From Victivallales bacterium (GTDB lineage Bacteria; Verrucomicrobiota; Lentisphaeria; Oligosphaerales; Oligosphaeraceae): DNA of 6,568 bases. The notes under the pieces are model-generated. The model ran no database searches. It was not told the DNA's origin and was given only the letters and a program-made list of their open reading frames with translations. The stretch spans positions 1-6,568 of the forward strand of contig JAFTAC010000002.1 in the NCBI GenBank assembly GCA_017458805.1, read 5' to 3'. Below are positions 1-5,600 of the stretch, one piece after another (positions within the stretch are counted from its first letter, which is position 1; every line of letters begins with the position of its first letter). Position numbers and translations under genes: made by a program.

Positions 1-2514
1 GTGGCAGAGGAAGTGGTCGTTGGGGTTGGCGACGGGGGAGATGTTGTCAACAAGGTAGTGGTTCGCGTATGAGAAGCCTGTCGGGGCGGCCACGATGCGG
101 TGGTCGAGCTGGATGTTCTTGGTGCCTTTGGGGATAGAGTATGGCATGTCGATGGAGATGCGGAGGTAGTTGCCGTCCTCGGCCCGTCCCGTGTATTCGC
201 CTTTGGGGATGGTGATTTTCAGCACCTTGCCTCCTGAAGGCGAGGTGGGGTCGTCAACGATTTCCACGCATGTGTTCTCCTTCAGGCTTGGTGAGAGATT
301 GACCGTCACGTCGCCCATGCCCTGCTCGAAGTCGGCGACGATGCGCGGCTTGGGTGCGGCGCCGTCGTTCACGCCGACGCGCTTCACCATCGCGGCTGGG
401 TTGAAAGGCTCGGCGGGCTTGGGGAGAGGATGGTCGGCACCATACGCGGAGAGTGCCAGCAGGACAGGCGAGATGCCCTCGGTCTTCTTTGTGCCGAAGA
501 CGATGGTCTTGATGGGCTTCTCGGGGTGGGGATTCCGCCAGTCGAAGATGCCGAAGCTGTAGTAGCGCTGGTCTGAATCCAGCCCACGGACGGCAAAGCG
601 CATGGCCGTGCCGCCGAATGTGCGGTTCCAATCGACAATTTCGCGGCGGTAGCCCAGATTGACGACAGTATTGGTGCCGTCGGCGTAGGTCACGTCCAGT
701 GTTGCGACAACTGGGTACTGGAAGCGCTTTTCACCGTAGAAACGCCCGCCAGCGTAGGCGCGCGGATTAGTCGAGCGTGAGGCTGTCATCAAGAAGGAGA
801 GTTGGCTTGCCTTGCGGCTGCCAAGGGAAATGGCGATGGCCTGGCGGTTGGTGCGGTCGTCCTTGTAGCCTGTCAGGCGCAGGCCGTAGTACTTCCCGCC
901 TGGGGAGGTCACGAGGTGGAAGCGTTCAGGCAGGGCGGCAAGGGCCGCCTTCAGCTCCGCCGTCTCCGCGTCTGTGGTGAAATGCGGGAAACGTCCTGTA
1001 CACGAAAGCTCCGCGTTCACGGAGTTTTCCAGCGGAACGGGGCCCGCATGCTCTAACTGCGGGCGCGCGACAAGTTTCTCGGGGTAGAGGCGTCGCATCA
1101 TCTCGAATGTGCCGTCATAGCCGAGGGAGGCGTAGTGGGTGTCCGTGAGCCGCCACATGTAGTCTGCGCCGTTGACGAAGCCGCCGAGGCTGTCGGGCGT
1201 CTCCTTGGCGAGGTCGTAGAGCATCCCGCCATTGCTGTAGTACCAATAGACCATCGTGCTGGCGCGACCACCGTACTTTTGGATGAGCCGAGACATGTTC
1301 CAGACGTTGAGCGGCTTGCCGTTGACGGCATGCCCGATGAGCTGGAACTCCTTGAAGGGGATGATGTTTGGCTCGCGCAGAACATCGGTGTAGTTCCACC
1401 AGAGGATGTTCGTGCGCCTGTCCAGTTTCTCGCGGAGGGCGTCGCCGACGCTCCACCGTCCTGGAAGGTTCAGGAAGGAGTCGTGGCAGACGATGGGCGT
1501 GGCGCCCGCTTCAAGCACCTGCCCTTCGTACTGCTTAACAATGCCTGCGAAGAGTTCCAGCAGGTTGGCGTTCTTGCATTTGGGGCATTTCCCATGGGGA
1601 CCGAGGTAGAACTCGTCCATCATCAGGAAGAAATCCTTTGGCTTGAAGAGTTCCAGGTGCTCCTTGATGGCCATGGCGGTGAGGTCGCGCGCCTGCTGCG
1701 AGAGGGGACAGGGCTGGCTGGACCAGGCTCTGTCTGGCGTGCCCTCGGACATCTTCTCCCAGTCGGGATGCCCCGTCATCCAGAGTGCGTGACTCCAGAC
1801 CTGCAACGTGGGCGTGATGGCGATGTGGTGCCTGGCGCAGTACTCCTGGATGTCCAGCACCTCTTCGCGCGTGAAGGCGTTGCGGCGCTTGGGGAAGGGG
1901 TTCTCCGTGAAGGGGAACGCCTCTGCCAGCTCCAGCAGAATCCAGTTGATTTTCAGTTTCGCCAGCACATCCAGCATCTTTTTCAGCTGGGGGATGTTTT
2001 GGGGTGGCATCCCACGGATGGTGAAGAAGTAGCCGCGCTTGTCCAGGTCGGGATAGTCGGTGATACGGCAGCCAGGGAGCTGTGGCGAGGGCACGTCGTT
2101 GATGATGTTGCAGAGAGTCTGCGCCCCGTAGAAAAGGCCAGCTCCGCTACGGGAGCGGACGGTCACGCCCTCCTTGTCGATGCGGAGGAGATAGCCTTCC
2201 GCGTGGGCGGGTTCCGTGGCATCGTCAATGATGAAACGGCAGTTGGCCGCCGCATTTCCCTGCGCGGTCTGGACTTTGGTTTCGGGGAAGCGTTGCAGTG
2301 CCTCGGCCAGCAGGTCCACGATAAGCTCCTCGCCAGAGGGAACCGATACCGTCAGCGTTGGCGGCAGCGTATATGCTTCAGAGGCCGCCTCGTATTTCTG
2401 GACGCCTGGCACCAGCACAGGCGTCCCTTCACGCATGAACTCCGCAAACGGCATCACCGTCGCATGAAGCATCGCGGTGACAAATACCAACAATGGACAA
2501 AACAGTTTTTTCAT
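1..2514 (-). CDS. Secreted GH20-related glycoside hydrolase (beta-N-acetylhexosaminidase-like), 3' end outside window
   Basis: A minus-strand frame of 838 codons runs from ATG at 2514 to base 1 without a stop, so the C-terminus is missing. The start gives MKKLFCPLLVFVTAMLHA, a clear signal peptide, likely cleaved after A18, so the protein is exported. Residues about 40-130 look like the GH20b domain that precedes GH20 barrels (EGYLLRI, then AGLFYGAQTL). D153-Y-P ... K-R160-G opens the TIM barrel, where GH20 enzymes carry the substrate-binding Arg of the 'D.P.f..RG' motif. LMMDEF places the Asp-Glu pair at D300/E301, about 140 residues after R160, the usual GH20 spacing; in GH20 the Glu is the acid and the Asp assists the substrate acetamido group. 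Aromatic patches W372-W373-N-Y and Y423-W424-Y-Y could line the sugar site. After the barrel (about 480) come a beta-sandwich ending in DWRNPHPEKPI (658-668) and a DFEQG-type jelly-roll or CBM-like domain from 728. Odd points: MMDE replaces the usual GGDE, and C310-P-K-C313 follows closely. Hexosaminidase activity is inferred; a GH20-related family with another substrate is possible. Gene call near certain, family fairly sure. Confidence 0.85.
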   Translation of the reverse strand, partial: MKKLFCPLLVFVTAMLHATVMPFAEFMREGTPVLVPGVQKYEAASEAYTLPPTLTVSVPSGEELIVDLLAEALQRFPETKVQTAQGNAAANCRFIIDDATEPAHAEGYLLRIDKEGVTVRSRSGAGLFYGAQTLCNIINDVPSPQLPGCRITDYPDLDKRGYFFTIRGMPPQNIPQLKKMLDVLAKLKINWILLELAEAFPFTENPFPKRRNAFTREEVLDIQEYCARHHIAITPTLQVWSHALWMTGHPDWEKMSEGTPDRAWSSQPCPLSQQARDLTAMAIKEHLELFKPKDFFLMMDEFYLGPHGKCPKCKNANLLELFAGIVKQYEGQVLEAGATPIVCHDSFLNLPGRWSVGDALREKLDRRTNILWWNYTDVLREPNIIPFKEFQLIGHAVNGKPLNVWNMSRLIQKYGGRASTMVYWYYSNGGMLYDLAKETPDSLGGFVNGADYMWRLTDTHYASLGYDGTFEMMRRLYPEKLVARPQLEHAGPVPLENSVNAELSCTGRFPHFTTDAETAELKAALAALPERFHLVTSPGGKYYGLRLTGYKDDRTNRQAIAISLGSRKASQLSFLMTASRSTNPRAYAGGRFYGEKRFQYPVVATLDVTYADGTNTVVNLGYRREIVDWNRTFGGTAMRFAVRGLDSDQRYYSFGIFDWRNPHPEKPIKTIVFGTKKTEGISPVLLALSAYGADHPLPKPAEPFNPAAMVKRVGVNDGAAPKPRIVADFEQGMGDVTVNLSPSLKENTCVEIVDDPTSPSGGKVLKITIPKGEYTGRAEDGNYLRISIDMPYSIPKGTKNIQLDHRIVAAPTGFSYANHYLVDNISPVANPNDHFLCH

Positions 2515-2517
2515 AAT

Positions 2518-2523
2518 AGTATA
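2518..2523 (-). promoter_or_regulatory. Possible -10 element directly before the GH20-like ATG
   Basis: TATACT, one base from the TATAAT consensus, lies in the AT-rich stretch ending three bases before the ATG at 2514. Transcription from it would start at or within the start codon, giving an almost leaderless message, which would fit the missing Shine-Dalgarno. No good -35 hexamer was found at 16-18 bases; TTGCAA sits 13 bases upstream. The match may be chance in AT-rich DNA. Confidence 0.22.
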
Positions 2524-2543
2524 GCTTAAATGGTTATTGCAAC

Positions 2544-2570
2544 ACTTCTGGTGCGCAACTTCTGGTGCGC
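2544..2570. repeat. Two-copy tandem repeat of ACTTCTGGTGCGC
   Basis: ACTTCTGGTGCGC occurs at 2544-2556 and again at 2558-2570, a period of 14 bases. The second copy runs into the GC palindrome at 2565-2583; the first is followed by AAC, as the palindrome's left arm is. The arrangement looks like partial duplication of one repeat unit, or paired binding sites about 1.3 helical turns apart. Confidence 0.55.
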
Positions 2571-2583
2571 GCAACGCGCGCAC
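2565..2583. repeat. GC-rich near-palindrome, copy A
   Basis: GTGCGCGC-AAC-GCGCGCAC forms eight perfect pairs around a three-base loop. Fourteen of its bases (2567-2580) recur in inverted orientation at 2677-2690. Compact GC hairpins of this kind resemble REP-type extragenic palindromes. A genome-wide family is a guess from only two local copies. Confidence 0.6.
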
Positions 2584-2598
2584 GTTAGCCCCCAAAAA

Positions 2599-2617
2599 CA
2601 AGTTCTTCGCCCCTCCT
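2599..2617 (-). promoter_or_regulatory. Shine-Dalgarno-like AGGAGGGG before an in-frame TTG upstream of the chosen start
   Basis: AGGAGGGG (2617-2610) lies eight bases before TTG (2601-2599). That TTG is in frame with the ATG at 2514, with no stop between, and would add 29 residues ahead of MKKLF. The added residues are Arg/His-rich and encoded by the palindrome and tandem repeat, and they would bury the signal peptide. The ATG at 2514 is therefore preferred. The ribosome-binding-like sequence is also part of the hairpin's 3' arm, so it may be incidental. Confidence 0.2.
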
Positions 2618-2649
2618 GCTAGAGGATGTTTCCTCCTCTAGCTAGAGGG
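2611..2649 (-). terminator. Long hairpin after the DUF6259-like gene (terminator or mRNA-processing structure)
   Basis: Read on the minus strand, a perfect 9-base stem GCTAGAGGA / TCCTCTAGC closes a 7-base loop GGAAACA. Beyond one A-A mismatch, the stem continues for six more pairs (CCCTCT / GGAGGG). One of these is G-U, which pairs in minus-strand RNA but not as a Watson-Crick pair in DNA. It begins 19 bases after the stop codon, a usual place for a terminator. A U run (TTTTT) comes only about 12 bases past the stem rather than directly after it, so it is a poor intrinsic terminator. It may be leaky, protect the upstream message from exonucleases, or set relative expression of the two genes. 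Confidence 0.55.
2635..2648. repeat. Perfect 14-base palindrome CCTCTAGCTAGAGG
   Basis: CCTCTAGCTAGAGG is its own reverse complement and forms one arm of the larger hairpin at 2611-2649. The two foldings compete: the palindrome can pair with itself, or its 3' half (minus-strand view) can pair with the downstream arm. Dyad symmetry of this size could also be an operator, but no regulator gene is visible. It may simply result from the repeated CTAGAGG unit. Confidence 0.45.
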
Positions 2650-2668
2650 ACGTGCATTTTCACTGGAG

Positions 2669-5600
2669 TTAACGGTCGCGCGTTGCGCGCCCCAGTTCAC
2701 GAATTGACACCTCATCGACCCAGACGTCTGTGGTGCCCAAGTTCACGAACACCACAGGTGTCTGCGTACAGTTGAATATAGTGTCTGGAGTTTCAAATTC
2801 AAGCTCCTTGACGCTCCATTTGCGGTCGCCAGCGTGCGGCTTGTAGGTAACGGGCTTGAAGGTCAGGGAGACCTGGCCCTGCCGTTCGCTGTAGGAGAAG
2901 GACTGGAGCCTCAGCTCGCCCTCGTCGCCACCAAAGCGCACAGCAAACGTAAGGCGGTACTTTGTGGCTGGCTTCAGCACGACGTTCTGCTGGGAGTTGT
3001 AGTACCACGGAAGCTTGGCGGTCTCCTTCGGGTAGTTGAAGCGTCCGTAGGGACCAGCCAGCGTCTTCGGGAAGGGTAGCGGAACCGTGCGGGCGGGCAG
3101 GCGCAGGGCATAGCGACCCTTGTAGGGTGCGCTTTCGTCGAGGAGACCGCCCAGGGCCTGCTTGTCCAGCGGTTTTCCATCCAGCTGCTGCATGGCGTGT
3201 ACGTAATATTGCGGATTGGTGCCCCAGTAGTCCGCCGCCATCGTCTTGCCCGTATGGCTCTCGAAGGAACCGTTGCAGATGGTCGGCAACACATATTCCT
3301 TGCGGTGGATGTCGTTTACGTCCAGCGTGATGCATTCTAGCTTCGAGAGGCTTTCCCGTCCCTGCAAGGGCACTTCAAGCCGACGGAACTCGCCGCCGCG
3401 CAGGGAGACGCTGGCGGGCAGTCCTGCCACTTTGAGGCCCTCTGGCAGCGACAGCTTGAGCGGCGCCACCACGCGCCCGTCGCCGAAGTTCATCAGCGAA
3501 ATGCGCAGTACATCGGGGCCCTTCTGCTGGGGCCAGATCAAATCAGCGCGCACCAGTTCGCCCTGTGGCATGCGCACAGGTATGAGCAGCGACGACGCGC
3601 GGTCTGCGGGAACGTTCACGGAGAAGCACTCCCCCTCCTGCTCGATGGCCACTGGCTCGGTGCGCTGCCCCTCCATCAGGTAGGCCAGCGCATTGACGGG
3701 CAGCTCCGCATCAGCTGGCAGGATGTTCCTGCGGAAACGCAGCTTAGCGCCCGCCCGCTTCTCCTCGTTGCGGATGTTCACGAGAAGACCACAGTGGTCC
3801 TTGTCGTTGCGTAGGAAGTACTTGGCGATGACACCCACGCAAGAGGCCTCCAGCCCCACGTCGTCTCTGAAGACGCCGTTGTACATCCAGTCCCTGATGC
3901 GGTCACGGTGCATGATGAAGTGCCGTGCGTTTCCTGCGTAAACAGGCACGTCTGAGCGGGCGATGAGATGGTAGTCGCGCAGGGCTTCATCCCAGTTGGG
4001 CACACCGTCCTGCGGGTGGTTTGCCTCGCCACGGAAGAACTTGATTTCAGGGAATGCGAAGAGCAGCGGTGCGCCGTCCAGCGCGTCGGGGCCGCTGCGC
4101 AGCCCCATCTCCTCGAATTGCAGCAGATAGTCGGGCGAGCCTTCGCCGTTGATGATGCAGTCCCTGCCCGACTTGCGCGCCTTTTCGTGGACGGCTGTGA
4201 AGAGCCTGCCAAGCCCCACCATCTTCATGCCGTACTGCTTGCCGTGGTCGTGGGCGGGGTTGTAGCAGTTCACATAGACGCAGGACTCGTCGGCGTAGAT
4301 GCCAGAGAGCTTGTAGGTGTCGAAGTAGTGGTCGTGCATGACGAACGTCGCATAGTCGGTCCATTCGTGCGTGGCGGTACACATGGTGCAGTCGGGTGGC
4401 GCATAGCCCCAGGTGCTGAGGCGACCGAACTCGTTGCGGTTGCCCGCCTTTTCCGAGAAGCCTGGCTTGGCCAGCGTCTCGATGAAGGGGATGGCCTCCC
4501 TGGGGAATTGGTTTATGGTCGGCTCGGTCTCGTACTTGAGCGACCAGCCGTAGTGGTCCCAGTACTGGATGGCGGGCTGCCCCGCCTCCGCAAGGGCCTG
4601 GTGCTGTGCGCTGACCGCCTCAGACGTACCATAGTTTGGGCAGTAGAGGTGCGTATAGCCAACTTTGCCCCAGACAAGCCAGTGCATCTCATAGCCCAGC
4701 CAGCGATAGAGCGGTATCATCAGGTTTTCCGTTCGGTCAGGCGGATAGTATGCTGCGTGTGCGCAGGCCGTGACATTCTTTGCGACGGGGCTGTTCACCT
4801 GCGAGAAGTCCATCCATGTGTGCGCCCATTTCCCGTAGAGTTCGCAGACGTCGTGCTCGTCGCCATTGTAATATCCCGCCGCGTACTTGACGGTGCCGCT
4901 TTTGCCCGCTTCCACCATGTAGTAGCGCGTGGTGCTCATTCTGACGGCGCTTCTGCCCTCGTTTGGCTTGAAGGTGAAATGGATGCCGATGCCGTCTGGG
5001 TTGCGGTTTTGGATGGTGAAGGAGCCGATGCCCTTGGCGTGCATTTCCGCATAGCCCATTGAGTAGGAGCCTGGCCAGGGGCCGTCGATGAGGCCGCGCC
5101 CTCCCAGGGCCGCGCCTGGCCAGCCGAAGGCGCACAGGTTGCGTATGGCCGTGAAGGTGCTGTTTTCGGGCTCGCAGCAAAGGCGCACGTCCCTGAATGT
5201 GGGGAAGGTGATGTGCCTGACATCCTCCTTGGAGGCGTTGTCGAGGGCAAGCTCCCACTGGGGGAGCTGCCCGTCTTCCACGGTGATTGTCACGGTAGCG
5301 GCGACTTGCTCGTTGCAGAGCGCGTACTTGAGCGTCAAAACCTGCTTCGTGCCTTCCTTGCGGCTGCTTCGCTCCACGAGATTCCCAGGCTCGGGGGCGA
5401 CAATGCGGTAGCCCGTCTTCAGCGTGCCTATCTGGAAGTTGAACAGCGGCAATTGGCAGCCTTCGGGGAGAAGGGGCCGGCCGTCCGCCAGAAAATAGCC
5501 TGTCAGATTGCCTGTGGTGCGGTCGAAGAGCAGCCGCTGATCCTTGTCCTGCAAGGCGATGGCGGTGCTTTGCGCCAGTTTTGCCGTTACGGTCGGTATG

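Larger units (their letters stand above)
2515..2668. other. Structured intergenic spacer between the two genes
   Basis: These 154 bases separate the stop of the DUF6259-like gene from the ATG of the GH20-like gene. No gene of its own is supported here. Its content in the direction of transcription is a long imperfect hairpin, a run of five T, a GC-rich near-palindrome, a 13-base tandem repeat and an AT-rich stretch just before the ATG. The AT-rich stretch contrasts strongly with the GC-rich genes on both sides, as expected for a promoter or translation start region. No Shine-Dalgarno lies at normal distance from the ATG. Confidence 0.8.

Noticed and set aside
170..562. Plus-strand open frame of 130 codons
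   Set aside because: Antisense to the beta-sandwich portion of the GH20-like protein; no motif, and no ribosome-binding context examined was convincing.
1135..2529. Plus-strand open frame of 464 codons
   Set aside because: It is the exact codon-register mirror of the minus-strand GH20-like gene, which has a signal peptide, family motifs and a coherent domain order. The plus-strand product has no recognisable motifs.
2544..2583. CRISPR-like repeats
   Set aside because: Only two copies, nearly adjacent with a 14-base period and no spacers; not an array.
2591..2601. T-run at 2594-2598 (minus strand) as an intrinsic terminator tail
   Set aside because: It is separated from the hairpin by about 12 bases and followed by a G run, so it does not form a normal stem plus U-tract.
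2515..2668. Riboswitch or small RNA in the spacer
   Set aside because: Only simple hairpins and short repeats are visible; no known aptamer core or independent promoter and terminator could be recognised.
3968..5062. Plus-strand open frame of 364 codons
   Set aside because: It lies entirely antisense to the TIM-barrel core of the DUF6259-like gene. Its Val/Ala/Arg-rich product is typical of reverse reading of GC-rich coding DNA.
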